Shown here: one piece after another, positions 45,902 through 54,908 of the stretch
How positions within the stretch are numbered: position 1 is the first letter of the stretch
How the letters are laid out: every line of letters starts with the position of its first letter
Origin: G965247265 sp965247265
Lineage (GTDB): Bacteria; Pseudomonadota; Gammaproteobacteria; UBA4575
Direction: 5' to 3'
NCBI GenBank assembly: GCA_965247265.1
Contig: OZ252002.1
Location: forward strand, 2,294,001-2,358,000
DNA: 64,000 nt
Position numbers and translations under genes: made by a program
Notes under the pieces: generated by a model
Told to the model about the DNA's origin: nothing
The model's input: the letters and a program-made list of their open reading frames with translations, nothing else
Databases searched by the model: none

Positions 45902-47245
45902 CTATCGCACCGTTCCAGCTCTTCCAAAACCTTTAAGGTTAGACTTTTTCATGAGGCCCTCATATTGATGGGACATCAAATGTGCTTGGACTTGTGACAT
46001 GAAGTCCATCACCACTACAACAATAATTAATAACGAAGTTCCACCAAAGTAAAAAGGAACACCATATTTTAATATAAGAAATTCGGGCAACAAACACACC
46101 AATGTAATATAGACCGCGCCCACAGCAGTTAATCGAGTAAGCACTGTATCAATATAGCGTGCTGTTTGTTCTCCTGGGCGTATACCTGGAATAAATGCAC
46201 CTGAACGTTTTAAATTATCAGCTGTTTCTCGAGAATCAAACACAATGGCCGTATAGAAAAAGCAAAAGAATACAATAGCTAATGCATATAACAATACATA
46301 CAAAGGTTGCCCCGGAGAAATTGCCGTTGCTATGTTCTGTAACCAAGAAAAACTACCCGACGAGCTACTCGACCACTGCAACAGTGTCGCAGGGAACAAA
46401 ATAATACTGGAGGCGAAAATTGGTGGAATTACACCTGACATATTTAGTTTTAATGGCAGATGCGATGATTGAGCCGCATACATTTTTCTACCCTGTTGAC
46501 GCCGCGCATAATTTACCGTTATTCGGCGTTGAGCACGCTCAACAAATATAACAAATGCAGTTACTAAAATTGCCATTAAAAATAAAAACAATGCAAACCC
46601 CTCACCCATTGCACCTTGTGAAACTAAATCAAGTGTTCCACCAATTGCAGCTGGCAAACCCGCAACAATTCCAGCAAATATAATGATAGATATTCCATTA
46701 CCAATTCCACGTTCTGTTATCTGCTCACCCAACCACACTAAAAACATTGTTCCGGTTACTAAACTAACGGTCGCTGTAAAAATAAATCCAAACCCTGGTG
46801 TAAGCGCAACCTGTTGATTTTGCAATGCAATTGAAACACCAATTGCCTGAAACGTTGCAAGAAATACAGTTCCATATCGTGTGTATTGAGTAATTTTTCG
46901 TCGTCCCGCTTCACCTTCTTTCTTTAATTCTTTTAGTGTAGGGACGATTGCGCTCATTAATTGCATGATAATTGACGCTGATATGTAAGGCATAATACCA
47001 AGCGCCAACAAACTCAAACGCTGCAATGCTCCACCCGAAAACATATTAAACATTCCCAAGATAGTGCTGCTTTGCTGGTCAAAGAATCTTGCCATTGCAC
47101 TCGGATCAATTCCTGGTACCGGTATATAAGTACCAATTCGGTAGACAATAAGCGCCATCAACACAAACAATAATCTTTTGCGTAACTCTTTAACTTGTCC
47201 TAGTCCTGCAAGAGAACCGACAGCATTGGCACCTGCTCGAGCCAT
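45902..47245 (-). CDS. secY: Preprotein translocase subunit SecY
   Basis: SecY is the channel-forming subunit of the Sec translocon in the inner membrane. Ten membrane helices are spread over 447 residues. GTYIPVPGIDPSAMARFF, FNMFSGGALQRLSLLALGIM (plug region) and PYISASIIMQL are typical, as is the GIRPGEQTARYIDTVLTRLT loop. The start overlaps the rplO stop by one base (TAATG), indicating coupled translation within the spc operon. Confidence 0.98.
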   Translation of the reverse strand: MARAGANAVGSLAGLGQVKELRKRLLFVLMALIVYRIGTYIPVPGIDPSAMARFFDQQSSTILGMFNMFSGGALQRLSLLALGIMPYISASIIMQLMSAIVPTLKELKKEGEAGRRKITQYTRYGTVFLATFQAIGVSIALQNQQVALTPGFGFIFTATVSLVTGTMFLVWLGEQITERGIGNGISIIIFAGIVAGLPAAIGGTLDLVSQGAMGEGFALFLFLMAILVTAFVIFVERAQRRITVNYARRQQGRKMYAAQSSHLPLKLNMSGVIPPIFASSIILFPATLLQWSSSSSGSFSWLQNIATAISPGQPLYVLLYALAIVFFCFFYTAIVFDSRETADNLKRSGAFIPGIRPGEQTARYIDTVLTRLTAVGAVYITLVCLLPEFLILKYGVPFYFGGTSLLIIVVVVMDFMSQVQAHLMSHQYEGLMKKSNLKGFGRAGTVR

Positions 47246-47679
47246 TAGTCTTCGATCGTTCCCCCCGCTGATTCAACTGCTTTCCTAGCGCCCGGCGTAA
47301 ATATTAAACCTTTAGTTTTAACAGCAGTCTCAATTTTTCCAGATAAGATGACCTTTACTTTCTTAGTACTAAAGGGAACTAATTTCGCATTTTTCAAAGC
47401 ATCGATATCCACAACATCTTCACTAGCAATTGTAAGCTCATGCACCCTTAATTCAGCTGTATCGCGTGCTTTACGTGATCGAAATCCAACTTTTGGCAAA
47501 CGTCGCTGCAATGGCATTTGCCCACCTTCAAAGCCTGTTTTGTGATAACTACCCGCACGTGAATTCTGACCTTTGTGTCCACGGCCACAGGTTTTACCAA
47601 AGCCAGACCCAATCCCACGACCCACTCGTTTACGGCTTGGTCGACTTCCTTTTGAAGGTTTAAGTGAATTTAGGTTCAT
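47245..47679 (-). CDS. rplO: 50S ribosomal protein L15
   Basis: L15 is a late-assembly protein of the 50S subunit. The glycine/arginine-rich N-terminus (LKPSKGSRPSRKRVGRGIGS, GFGKTCGRGHKGQNSRAG) and FEGGQMPLQRRLPKVGF are diagnostic. Length, 144 residues, equals E. coli L15. It lies between rpmD and secY. Confidence 0.98.
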   Translation of the reverse strand: MNLNSLKPSKGSRPSRKRVGRGIGSGFGKTCGRGHKGQNSRAGSYHKTGFEGGQMPLQRRLPKVGFRSRKARDTAELRVHELTIASEDVVDIDALKNAKLVPFSTKKVKVILSGKIETAVKTKGLIFTPGARKAVESAGGTIED

Positions 47680-47701
47680 AGTCTACTCTTACAATAATAT
47701 G

Positions 47702-47887
47702 TTAAGTCGTTTCTTCAACTTCCAACATGTAACTAATTTTATTAATCATTCCCCGATTTTCTGGTGAATCAATAACAGTTACAGGATTATGAATACGCCG
47801 TATCCCTAATCCGTGAGCACATGCTTTATGCGCTGCAAGCCGGCCATTTAAACTTTTTACCAATGTTACTTTTAGATGTTTGCTCAT
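47702..47887 (-). CDS. rpmD: 50S ribosomal protein L30
   Basis: A small 61-residue 50S protein. LKVTLVKSLNGRLAAHKACA and IRRIHNPVTVIDSPENRGM correspond to the single L30 domain. It lies between rpsE and rplO, which fixes the assignment. Its length is close to that of the E. coli protein (59 residues). Confidence 0.97.
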   Translation of the reverse strand: MSKHLKVTLVKSLNGRLAAHKACAHGLGIRRIHNPVTVIDSPENRGMINKISYMLEVEETT

Positions 47888-47909
47888 TTCTGCTATCTAA
47901 ATTTAATGT

Positions 47910-48416
47910 TTATGCCATTATGTCTTCTATGGTTTTACCACGTTTTGCAGCCATAAATTCTGGTGACTGCATATTGTAAAGTGCATCTAGTGTAGCTTTG
48001 ACAGCATTAATGGGATTTCGCGACCCTATACATTTTGATAGGACATTCTTTACACCTACTACTTCAAATACTGCACGCATCGCCCCCCCTGCAATAATTC
48101 CTGTACCGACTGATGCAGGTTGCATAAATACCTTAGCCGCACCATGTGTGCCAATAACAGGGTAATATAAAGTGCCATCCTTAAGCGGTACCTGCCTTAA
48201 ATCTTTGCGTGCTTTTTCCATTGCTTTTTGAATTGCTAATGGAACTTCACGCGCTTTACCATACCCAACACCAATTTTACCGTTTCCATTGCCCACTACA
48301 GTTAGAGCAGTAAATCCGAACTGACGACCACCTTTAACTACTTTCGCAACACGATTGACAGCAACTAATCTTTCTTCAAGGCCATCTTGTATTCTTGCTG
48401 GTTCATTCGTTGCCAT
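47910..48416 (-). CDS. rpsE: 30S ribosomal protein S5
   Basis: S5 contributes to translational accuracy and mRNA unwinding at the entry channel. The N-terminal RNA-binding domain shows ERLVAVNRVAKVVKGGRQFG, and the C-terminal domain ASVGTGIIAGGAMRAVFEVV. Length, 168 residues, is standard. It lies between rplR and rpmD. Confidence 0.98.
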   Translation of the reverse strand: MATNEPARIQDGLEERLVAVNRVAKVVKGGRQFGFTALTVVGNGNGKIGVGYGKAREVPLAIQKAMEKARKDLRQVPLKDGTLYYPVIGTHGAAKVFMQPASVGTGIIAGGAMRAVFEVVGVKNVLSKCIGSRNPINAVKATLDALYNMQSPEFMAAKRGKTIEDIMA

Positions 48417-48442
48417 ATCTACAAATCCCTAAAATTATTTAT

Positions 48443-48796
48443 TTAAAAATTTAATCCTTCATCACGTGCTGCATCAGCCAATGCTTTTACACGACCGTGA
48501 TATTTAAAACCGGATCGATCAAACGCAACATTTTCAATACCTTTGTCTTTCGCACGTTCAGCTACTATTTTTCCAACTGTTTTGGCCGCATCTACATTAC
48601 CTGTATATTTGACTACTTTTCGTACTTCAGCTTCTAAAGATGAAGCACATACAATAGTTTCACTACCAACAGGTGCGATCACCTGTGCATATATATGTCT
48701 AGGTGTGCGATGTACACACAAACGATGCATGTTTAATTCTGCAATTTTGCTGCGGGTCTTACGTGAGCGCCTTGCTCTTGAGTTTGTGTTTATCAT
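48443..48796 (-). CDS. rplR: 50S ribosomal protein L18
   Basis: L18 binds 5S rRNA. ARRSRKTRSKIAELNMHRL at the N-terminus, RLCVHRTPRHIYAQVIAP and the end FDRSGFKYHGRVKALADAAR are diagnostic. Length, 117 residues, equals E. coli L18. It lies between rplF and rpsE. Confidence 0.98.
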   Translation of the reverse strand: MINTNSRARRSRKTRSKIAELNMHRLCVHRTPRHIYAQVIAPVGSETIVCASSLEAEVRKVVKYTGNVDAAKTVGKIVAERAKDKGIENVAFDRSGFKYHGRVKALADAARDEGLNF

Positions 48797-48813
48797 TTAA
48801 ATAATTTCAATAT

Positions 48814-49341
48814 CTATTTCTTTTTAGCGTCTTTACGAATTATTCTCTCTTCTGCATATTTAACACCTTTACCTTTGTATGGTTCAGGGGGCCGGTATGC
48901 TCTAATCTCAGCTGCAACTTGACCAACTTTTTGCTTGTCTGCGCCTTTAATCACAACCTCTGTTTGACTTGGGGTTTCAATCTTAATTCCTTCCGGGACT
49001 GGATAATCTATTGGATGCGAGAATCCCAACGACAAATTTAGCACCTTCCCTTTAGATTGTGCGCGATACCCAACACCTACTAGCTCTAATTTTCGCTCAA
49101 AACCTTTACTCACACCTATAACTAAGCTATTCATAATTGATCGCATCGTTCCTGCCATTGCGATGTTATTCGACTTTTCAACTTGCACACATATTTGATT
49201 GTCTTTTTGCTCAACACTTACATCACTATGAATTTCCATAGCTAATTCACCAACAGGCCCTTTAACAACAAGATTTTGACCTTGCAGTTTTACATCCACA
49301 CCTGATGGAATATCAATATGTTGTTTAGCAATTCGAGACAT
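48814..49341 (-). CDS. rplF: 50S ribosomal protein L6
   Basis: L6 lies near the sarcin-ricin loop and the GTPase centre. Both L6 repeats are visible (IDIPSGVDVKLQGQNLVVKG, and SHPIDYPVPEGIKIETPSQT). The C-terminal RPPEPYKGKGVKYAEERIIR is the family signature. Length, 175 residues, is normal. It lies between rpsH and rplR. Confidence 0.98.
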   Translation of the reverse strand: MSRIAKQHIDIPSGVDVKLQGQNLVVKGPVGELAMEIHSDVSVEQKDNQICVQVEKSNNIAMAGTMRSIMNSLVIGVSKGFERKLELVGVGYRAQSKGKVLNLSLGFSHPIDYPVPEGIKIETPSQTEVVIKGADKQKVGQVAAEIRAYRPPEPYKGKGVKYAEERIIRKDAKKK

Positions 49342-49367
49342 ATTTAAATAACTTAAAATTAATATAT

Positions 49368-49763
49368 TTACTCAACAGTACACATGATTTCACCGCCGTG
49401 ACCAGCTGCACGTGCAGCACGATCACTCATCACACCTTTTGATGTAGACACAATTGCAACACCCATGCCGCCAATTACCTTTGGTAAATCATCAACACTC
49501 TTATATATGCGCAACCCTGGACGACTAACTCTTTTTAACTTTGAAATTACAGGCTCGCCTAAATAATATTTAAGTGTTACAACCAGGTCTTCTTTCTCAT
49601 TATTTTTTTCTACACCATAGTCCTCAATAAATCCCTCGTCCTTAAGCACCTTCGCAACTGCATTTTTTACATTCGACGAAGGCATATTTACAGTAACCTT
49701 TCTCGCACTTTGACCATTACGAATACGAGTTAACATATCGGAAACTGGATCATTCATGCTCAT
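49368..49763 (-). CDS. rpsH: 30S ribosomal protein S8
   Basis: S8 binds the central domain of 16S rRNA and in E. coli also represses the spc operon. MNDPVSDMLTRIRNGQSAR at the N-terminus and the GMGVAIVSTSKGVMSDRAAR signature near the C-terminus are clear. Length, 131 residues, is normal. It lies between rpsN and rplF. Confidence 0.98.
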   Translation of the reverse strand: MSMNDPVSDMLTRIRNGQSARKVTVNMPSSNVKNAVAKVLKDEGFIEDYGVEKNNEKEDLVVTLKYYLGEPVISKLKRVSRPGLRIYKSVDDLPKVIGGMGVAIVSTSKGVMSDRAARAAGHGGEIMCTVE

Positions 49764-49803
49764 ATATTTTTTCCTCGGTTCAAATCACAAATAAATTACT
49801 AAT

Positions 49804-50109
49804 CTACCAACTCGCCTTCACCAAGCCAGGTATGTCACCTCGCATCGCGGCTTCTCTTAATTTATTGCGTCCTAAATTAAACTTCCTATAAAAACCTTTT
49901 GGCCGGCCTGTAAGACTGCATCGATTTCGAAGACGAATTGGGCTAGCATTTTTCGGTAACTTCTGTAACTTTAATGAAGCTTCCTGCTTTTCTTCATAAG
50001 TTGTCTCAGGATTCTTTATTACTGCTTTGAGTTGATTACGTTTATCTGCACAACGACGCACAACTTTTTGTCGTTTTTTATCACGCTCAACTACCGATGT
50101 TTTAGCCAT
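49804..50109 (-). CDS. rpsN: 30S ribosomal protein S14
   Basis: S14 belongs to the 30S head. This is the long 101-residue, zinc-free form: KRQKVVRRCADKRNQLKAVI at the N-terminus and RLRNRCSLTGRPKGFYRKF before the C-terminus, without a CxxC pair. The end MRGDIPGLVKASW is diagnostic. It lies between rplE and rpsH. Confidence 0.98.
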   Translation of the reverse strand: MAKTSVVERDKKRQKVVRRCADKRNQLKAVIKNPETTYEEKQEASLKLQKLPKNASPIRLRNRCSLTGRPKGFYRKFNLGRNKLREAAMRGDIPGLVKASW

Positions 50110-50141
50110 TTAAATTCTCTACTTTGTATTTAAAACTAACT

Positions 50142-50681
50142 TTATTTCTTAAACGGAAAACTAAAGGCCTCAAGCAATGCCTTTCCCTCTTCATCTGTTT
50201 TTGCAGTTGTTGTAATTGCAATGTCCATGCCGCGTATTGCATCAATTTTGTCATAGTCAATTTCTGGAAAAATGATTTGCTCGCTAATACCTAAACTATA
50301 GTTCCCACGACCATCAAACGATTTTGAACTTACGCCACGAAAATCTCTTATTCTCGGAATTGCAATACTTATCAATCGGTCTAAAAATTCGTACATTCGC
50401 TTTTTACGCAAGGTAACTTTGCAACCAATTGGATAACCGTCACGTATACTAAACCCAGCGATAGACTTCTTAGCTTTAGTTACCACAACCTTTTGTCCTG
50501 CAATTTGCTCCATATCTGTGACTACTTTTTCCATGATTTTCTTATCACGCACAGCCTCACCTACACCTGTATTAAGTGTAATCTTTGTAATTTGTGGTAC
50601 TTGCATAACACTCTTATAACCAAACATCTCCATGAGTTGGCCACGCACAGTATCGCTATAAAATTCTTGCAAACGAGCCAT
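50142..50681 (-). CDS. rplE: 50S ribosomal protein L5
   Basis: L5 binds 5S rRNA and contacts the P-site tRNA and S13. ITKITLNTGVGEAVRDKKIM, RDFRGVSSKSFDGRGNYSLG and IFPEIDYDKIDAIRGMDIAI are diagnostic. Length, 179 residues, equals E. coli L5. A 60-base gap separates it from rplX, the region where E. coli S8 binds its mRNA; no clear stem is visible here. Confidence 0.98.
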   Translation of the reverse strand: MARLQEFYSDTVRGQLMEMFGYKSVMQVPQITKITLNTGVGEAVRDKKIMEKVVTDMEQIAGQKVVVTKAKKSIAGFSIRDGYPIGCKVTLRKKRMYEFLDRLISIAIPRIRDFRGVSSKSFDGRGNYSLGISEQIIFPEIDYDKIDAIRGMDIAITTTAKTDEEGKALLEAFSFPFKK

Positions 50682-50741
50682 GTTTAATCTCTATTTAAAT
50701 CTCGCATAGTCAAATAATAATAATTTTTCTTAATCTAAATA

Positions 50742-51059
50742 TTACACATCCACAACTTCATCGTTAGATTTGAAGTAACGGACTTTTTTATCGTCTTTTA
50801 AAACCTTAAACCCAACTCGATCACCTTTATTGGTCGTTGGATTAAATATCATCACATTTGATGCATCTATAGGCATCTCTCTTTCATTAATCCCGCCTGT
50901 TATTCCAGCATTTGGGTTAGGTTTTTGATGCTTTTTTGCTAAATTAACGCCCTCAACAACAACACAGTTATTATCTGTAATTTTCAATACCGTACCGCGC
51001 CGGCCTTTATCTTTCCCGGCGATTACAATTACATCATCACCTCTACGTATTCTTTGCAT
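50742..51059 (-). CDS. rplX: 50S ribosomal protein L24
   Basis: L24 is an assembly-initiator protein of the 50S subunit. The KOW motif DDVIVIAGKDKGRRGTVLKI is at the N-terminus and NLAKKHQKPNPNAGITGGIN follows. Length, 105 residues, is normal. It lies between rplN and rplE. Confidence 0.98.
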   Translation of the reverse strand: MQRIRRGDDVIVIAGKDKGRRGTVLKITDNNCVVVEGVNLAKKHQKPNPNAGITGGINEREMPIDASNVMIFNPTTNKGDRVGFKVLKDDKKVRYFKSNDEVVDV

Positions 51060-51090
51060 CTTTATTTACTTAATTTGTAATTTGTCTGGC

Positions 51091-51459
51091 TCACAACACT
51101 TCTGGTGCTAACGATATAATTTTCATGAAACGTTCTGTTCGTAATTCACGTGTTACAGGTCCAAAAATACGTGTGCCAATTGGCTGTAATTGATTATTCA
51201 GCAATACTGCAGCGTTATTATCAAATCGGATCAATGATCCATCAGGTCTACGCACCCCTTTAGCCGTTCTCACAACAACAGCGTTATATACTTCACCTTT
51301 TTTTACTTTACCTCGTGGAATTGCATCTTTAACACTAACTTTAATAACGTCACCAATTCTTGCGTAACGACGGTGTGACCCACCAAGTACTTTGATACAC
51401 TGTAATCTACGTGCACCACTGTTATCTGCTGATTCCAGCGTAGTTTGCATTTGAATCAT
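51091..51459 (-). CDS. rplN: 50S ribosomal protein L14
   Basis: L14 forms an intersubunit bridge. MIQMQTTLESADNSGARRLQ, CIKVLGGSHRRYARIGDVIK and the C-terminal FMKIISLAPEVL are diagnostic. Length, 122 residues, is close to the E. coli protein (123). It lies between rpsQ and rplX. E. coli starts the spc operon here; no promoter stands out in the 18-base gap. Confidence 0.98.
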   Translation of the reverse strand: MIQMQTTLESADNSGARRLQCIKVLGGSHRRYARIGDVIKVSVKDAIPRGKVKKGEVYNAVVVRTAKGVRRPDGSLIRFDNNAAVLLNNQLQPIGTRIFGPVTRELRTERFMKIISLAPEVL

Positions 51460-51477
51460 AACTACCCCTCATCACAC

Positions 51478-51744
51478 CTAAGTTTCAACACCATGTTCTA
51501 TAATTTCAACTAGTCGCCATGATTTCGTTTTTGAAATTGGGCGACATTCTTGGATGGCGACCTTATCCCCAATTGAACATTCATTATTTTCATCGTGCAC
51601 ATGTAAATTTGTAGATCGGCTGACATATTTCTTATATAACGGATGCTTAACGTGCCGCTCTAATTTAACTGTTGCTGTTTTATTCATCTTGTTGCTTACA
51701 ACCTTTCCTTGCAGGGTTCGGATTTTTTTCTGTTCTTCAGACAT
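51478..51744 (-). CDS. rpsQ: 30S ribosomal protein S17
   Basis: S17 is a primary 16S rRNA-binding protein. TLQGKVVSNKMNKTATVKLE, KHPLYKKYVSRSTNLHVHDE and VAIQECRPISKTKSWRLVEI mark its OB fold. Length, 88 residues, is slightly longer than E. coli (84) through a short N-terminal addition. It lies between rpmC and rplN. Confidence 0.98.
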   Translation of the reverse strand: MSEEQKKIRTLQGKVVSNKMNKTATVKLERHVKHPLYKKYVSRSTNLHVHDENNECSIGDKVAIQECRPISKTKSWRLVEIIEHGVET

Positions 51745-51792
51745 CCTAAACTCCTACTAACAAAAATTGACGACTTAAAATATGCATATTTA

Positions 51793-51999
51793 TTACGCTT
51801 TCTTTTCTAATTTCTCGTTCATAACTGTCTTAACGCGCGCGATGTTTTTTCGATTCAGCTTAAATTGATGTACGCGCGTCGCTTGGCCAACACCACGTTG
51901 CATGCGTAAATTGAACTGCTCTTTTCGCAATTCAATTAATTCGTCATTTAATTCGCTTGAAGTTTTATCGTGTAATTCTTTAACATTCATCTTTTTCAA
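51793..51999 (-). CDS. rpmC: 50S ribosomal protein L29
   Basis: A small helical protein at the tunnel exit that helps bind trigger factor and SRP. NVKELHDKTSSELNDELIEL and the RRGVGQATRVHQFKLNRKNIAR-type C-terminal half are diagnostic. The start follows the rplP stop with no spacing. The third codon after the first ATG is also ATG, giving a 65-residue alternative. Confidence 0.97.
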   Translation of the reverse strand: MKKMNVKELHDKTSSELNDELIELRKEQFNLRMQRGVGQATRVHQFKLNRKNIARVKTVMNEKLEKKA

Positions 52000-52413
52000 C
52001 TACATTACTGTGCGTGACACAAAAACTGTTTTAATGGGAAGTTTGGCATCCGCTAGACGAAATGCTTCTCTAGCGACTTGCTCGTCCACCCCTTCCATTT
52101 CATAGAGCATTTTCCCTGGCTGAATTTTTGCAACCCAATACTCTACATTTCCCTTGCCTTTACCTTGTCTTACTTCTAATGGTTTTTTCGTTACAGGCAC
52201 GTCAGGAAAAATACGAATCCATATTTTTCCACCACGTTTTACATAGCGTGTCATTGCCCTACGCGCAGCTTCAATTTGTCGTGCGGTTATCCGTCCTCTT
52301 GTTTCAGCTCTTAGACCGTATTCACCAAAACTAACTTTATTGCCATTAAATGCCAATCCACGATTGCGGCCTTTTTGTTGTTTTCGAAATTTTGTACGTT
52401 TTGGTTGCAACAT
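52000..52413 (-). CDS. rplP: 50S ribosomal protein L16
   Basis: L16 lies near the A-site and peptidyl-transferase centre. MLQPKRTKFRKQQKGRNRGL, ARQIEAARRAMTRYVKRGGK and VTKKPLEVRQGKGKGNVEYW are diagnostic. Length, 137 residues, is standard. It lies between rpsC and rpmC. Confidence 0.98.
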   Translation of the reverse strand: MLQPKRTKFRKQQKGRNRGLAFNGNKVSFGEYGLRAETRGRITARQIEAARRAMTRYVKRGGKIWIRIFPDVPVTKKPLEVRQGKGKGNVEYWVAKIQPGKMLYEMEGVDEQVAREAFRLADAKLPIKTVFVSRTVM

Positions 52414-52424
52414 TACAATAAGCT

Positions 52425-53129
52425 TTAATTAGTTTTTTTAGTTCTAGATTTAGAAGGTTGCTTAATTGAGTCATCATTCTTTTTCTCATGCAGGTCAAAC
52501 ACATCACCTTTATAAATCCAAGTCTTAATACCAATAATCCCATAGGTTGTATTTGCTTCTGCAAAGCCGTAATCAATATTTGCTCTTAGCGTATGCAATG
52601 GTACTCGACCTTCCCGATACCATTCACTTCGTGCAATTTCAGCTCCATTCAATCGACCACCAACATTAACTTTCACACCTAATGCCCCAAGTCTCATGGC
52701 ATTACTTACTGCTCGCTTCATTGCACGGCGAAACATAATTCGACGCTCCAATTGTTGAGCAATACTTTCTGCAACAAGTTGCGCATCTATTTCAGGCTTG
52801 CGAATTTCTTCGATATTAATTTTTACATTATTCACGCTAAGGTTTGTGCGACGTGCAATCTCATGACGTAACGCTTCTATATCTTCACCTTTTTTTCCTA
52901 TAACAATTCCTGGTCTAGCCGTATGAATAGTTATAAATGCTGCTCGTGCAGGACGATCAATTTGAATTCGACTTACTGATGCATGCGAAAGTTTCTTCTT
53001 CAAATAGTCTCTAATCTCTAAATCACTACTTAAGAACTCTGCATAATCACGTCCATCAGCGTACCATCTCGATGTCCAGTCAGTAGAAATTCCTAATCGC
53101 ATTCCTATTGGATGTACTTTTTGTCCCAT
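52425..53129 (-). CDS. rpsC: 30S ribosomal protein S3
   Basis: S3 is at the mRNA entry site and has helicase activity. MGQKVHPIGMRLGISTDWTS, the KH-domain GIVIGKKGEDIEALRHEIAR and the C-terminal NGAEIARSEWYREGRVPLHT are diagnostic. Length, 234 residues, matches the family. Its last ~20 residues are Lys/Ser-rich. It lies between rplV and rplP. Confidence 0.98.
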   Translation of the reverse strand: MGQKVHPIGMRLGISTDWTSRWYADGRDYAEFLSSDLEIRDYLKKKLSHASVSRIQIDRPARAAFITIHTARPGIVIGKKGEDIEALRHEIARRTNLSVNNVKINIEEIRKPEIDAQLVAESIAQQLERRIMFRRAMKRAVSNAMRLGALGVKVNVGGRLNGAEIARSEWYREGRVPLHTLRANIDYGFAEANTTYGIIGIKTWIYKGDVFDLHEKKNDDSIKQPSKSRTKKTN

Positions 53130-53137
53130 AATTATTC

Positions 53138-53470
53138 CTAGCTGTCGCTGACCTCAACAGTAATATGACTTGTTCGCTTTAATATCTTTGCAGCTCGACC
53201 TTTGGCTCGAGCTTGAAATCGACGATGGGTAGGGCCGTTATCAACAAGAATTTTTGAAACTTTAAGCTCGTCAATATCAGCACCTTCATTATGTTCGGCA
53301 TTAGCGATTGCAGACTCAAGCACCTTCTTAACAATTCTTGCGCCTTTCTTAGGGCTAAAAGTCAAAATTTCTAAAGCACGATCTACACGTTTACCGCGTA
53401 TTTGATCGGCAACGAGACGCGCTTTCTGCGGTGCAATTCGAAAGTAAGTTAGTTTTGCTGAAACTTGCAT
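53138..53470 (-). CDS. rplV: 50S ribosomal protein L22
   Basis: L22 lines the nascent-peptide tunnel. RIAPQKARLVADQIRGKRVD, VLESAIANAEHNEGADIDEL and the RFQARAKGRAAKILKRTSHI loop are diagnostic. Length, 110 residues, equals E. coli L22. Gaps to rpsS (2 bases) and rpsC (8 bases) are minimal. Confidence 0.98.
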   Translation of the reverse strand: MQVSAKLTYFRIAPQKARLVADQIRGKRVDRALEILTFSPKKGARIVKKVLESAIANAEHNEGADIDELKVSKILVDNGPTHRRFQARAKGRAAKILKRTSHITVEVSDS

Positions 53471-53472
53471 AA

Positions 53473-53745
53473 CTATGTCGCTTTGCGATCTCCAGAGTGA
53501 CTTTTAAAGGTTCGAGTGGCAGCAAACTCACCTAATTTATGACCGACCATATTTTCATTAATTAAAACCGGCACGTGTTTCCGACCATTATGCACAGCGA
53601 TGGTTAATCCAACCATATCGGGTATTACTAACGAACGTCGTGACCATGTTTTAATTGGCCTACGGTCATTGTTAGCAGCAGCTTTTTCAACTTTCTGCAT
53701 TAAATGGTGATCAACAAACGGACCTTTTCGTAACGATCTTGGCAT
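53473..53745 (-). CDS. rpsS: 30S ribosomal protein S19
   Basis: S19 is in the 30S head with S13. PRSLRKGPFVDHHLMQKVEK, KTWSRRSLVIPDMVGLTIAV and the end GEFAATRTFKSHSGDRKAT are diagnostic. Length, 90 residues, is close to E. coli (92). It lies between rplB and rplV. Confidence 0.98.
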   Translation of the reverse strand: MPRSLRKGPFVDHHLMQKVEKAAANNDRRPIKTWSRRSLVIPDMVGLTIAVHNGRKHVPVLINENMVGHKLGEFAATRTFKSHSGDRKAT

Positions 53746-53768
53746 TAACTAACCTCAATAAATTTCAA

Positions 53769-54596
53769 TTACTTTTTATTTCTACGTCTGATAATCAAAC
53801 GATCTGTGCGTCTATTACTACGTGTTTTGTAACCTTTGGTGGGTGTAGACCATGGTGAAACTGGATGTCTACCACCTGAAGTACGACCCTCACCTCCGCC
53901 ATGAGGATGATCGACCGGGTTCATAGCAACACCGCGAACTGTTGGACGAACACCGCGCCAACGTTTTGCACCTGCTTTACCTAACTTACGTAAATTATGT
54001 TCAGAATTGCCAACCTCACCTATAGTGGCACGACATTCCGAAAGTACTTTGCGCATCTCACCAGAACGTAATCGCAACGTTGCATAATTTCCTTCACGCG
54101 CAACAATTTGAATTGCTGCTCCTGCGCTACGGCCTATTTGCGCGCCTTTACCCGGTTTCATTTCAACACAATGAACTACAGTCCCAACAGGTATACCTCT
54201 AAGTGGCAATGTATTACCTGCTTTAATTGCTGCTTGATTACCGGATTGCACAACATCTTCTGGTTTAAGTCCTTTTGGCGCAATTATGTATCGGCGTTCG
54301 CCATCTGAGTACTTTAGTAATGCAATATTCGCACTACGATTTGGATCATATTCGAGTCTTTCAACGTGCGCATCGATGTTATCTTTATCGCGCTTGAAAT
54401 CAATAATGCGGTAACGCTGCTTATGACCGCCACCACGATGACGTGTAGTAATACGGCCCGCATTATTTCTACCACCATTCTTACTTTTTTCCTCTAACAA
54501 AGGTCTATAAGGCTCGCCTTTATATAAGCCAGGAGTTGTTACTTGAGTAACAAATCTTCTTCCTGGTGAGGTTGGTTTTGCTTTAATTAATGCCAT
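53769..54596 (-). CDS. rplB: 50S ribosomal protein L2
   Basis: L2 is a core 50S protein needed for subunit association and peptidyl transfer. KPTSPGRRFVTQVTTPGLYK, RITTRHRGGGHKQRYRIIDF and the conserved GVAMNPVDHPHGGGEGRTSG loop with its essential His are visible. Length, 275 residues, is normal. It lies between rplW and rpsS. Confidence 0.98.
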   Translation of the reverse strand: MALIKAKPTSPGRRFVTQVTTPGLYKGEPYRPLLEEKSKNGGRNNAGRITTRHRGGGHKQRYRIIDFKRDKDNIDAHVERLEYDPNRSANIALLKYSDGERRYIIAPKGLKPEDVVQSGNQAAIKAGNTLPLRGIPVGTVVHCVEMKPGKGAQIGRSAGAAIQIVAREGNYATLRLRSGEMRKVLSECRATIGEVGNSEHNLRKLGKAGAKRWRGVRPTVRGVAMNPVDHPHGGGEGRTSGGRHPVSPWSTPTKGYKTRSNRRTDRLIIRRRNKK

Positions 54597-54611
54597 TCTT
54601 TACGCAACCTA

Positions 54612-54908
54612 TTACTCAAAACCACCCAAGTTAATGTCATGTCCAGACTCTAATGTCACAATTGCTTTTTTCCAATCAGGACGTTTTCCAGTGCGTTGGC
54701 CAAAACGCTTATTCTTACCATTCACATTTACGGTATTAACTGTTGAAACTTTTACTTCAAACATTTTTTCGACGGCTTGCTTGATTTCTTTCTTTTTCGC
54801 ATTGCGCAAAACACGAAATACATGCTGATTATTTTTATCCGCAGCCAGAGACGTTTTCTCCGACAAATGAGGGGCCAGCAAAATAGTCATGATACGTTCT
54901 TCGTTCAT
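54612..54908 (-). CDS. rplW: 50S ribosomal protein L23
   Basis: L23 is at the tunnel exit and docks trigger factor and SRP. NEERIMTILLAPHLSEKTSL and NGKNKRFGQRTGKRPDWKKA are diagnostic. I choose ATG 54908 (98 residues), which overlaps the rplD stop as ATGA, over the ATG at 54917; the GAGG upstream is spaced correctly for the shorter form only. It lies between rplD and rplB. Confidence 0.96.
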   Translation of the reverse strand: MNEERIMTILLAPHLSEKTSLAADKNNQHVFRVLRNAKKKEIKQAVEKMFEVKVSTVNTVNVNGKNKRFGQRTGKRPDWKKAIVTLESGHDINLGGFE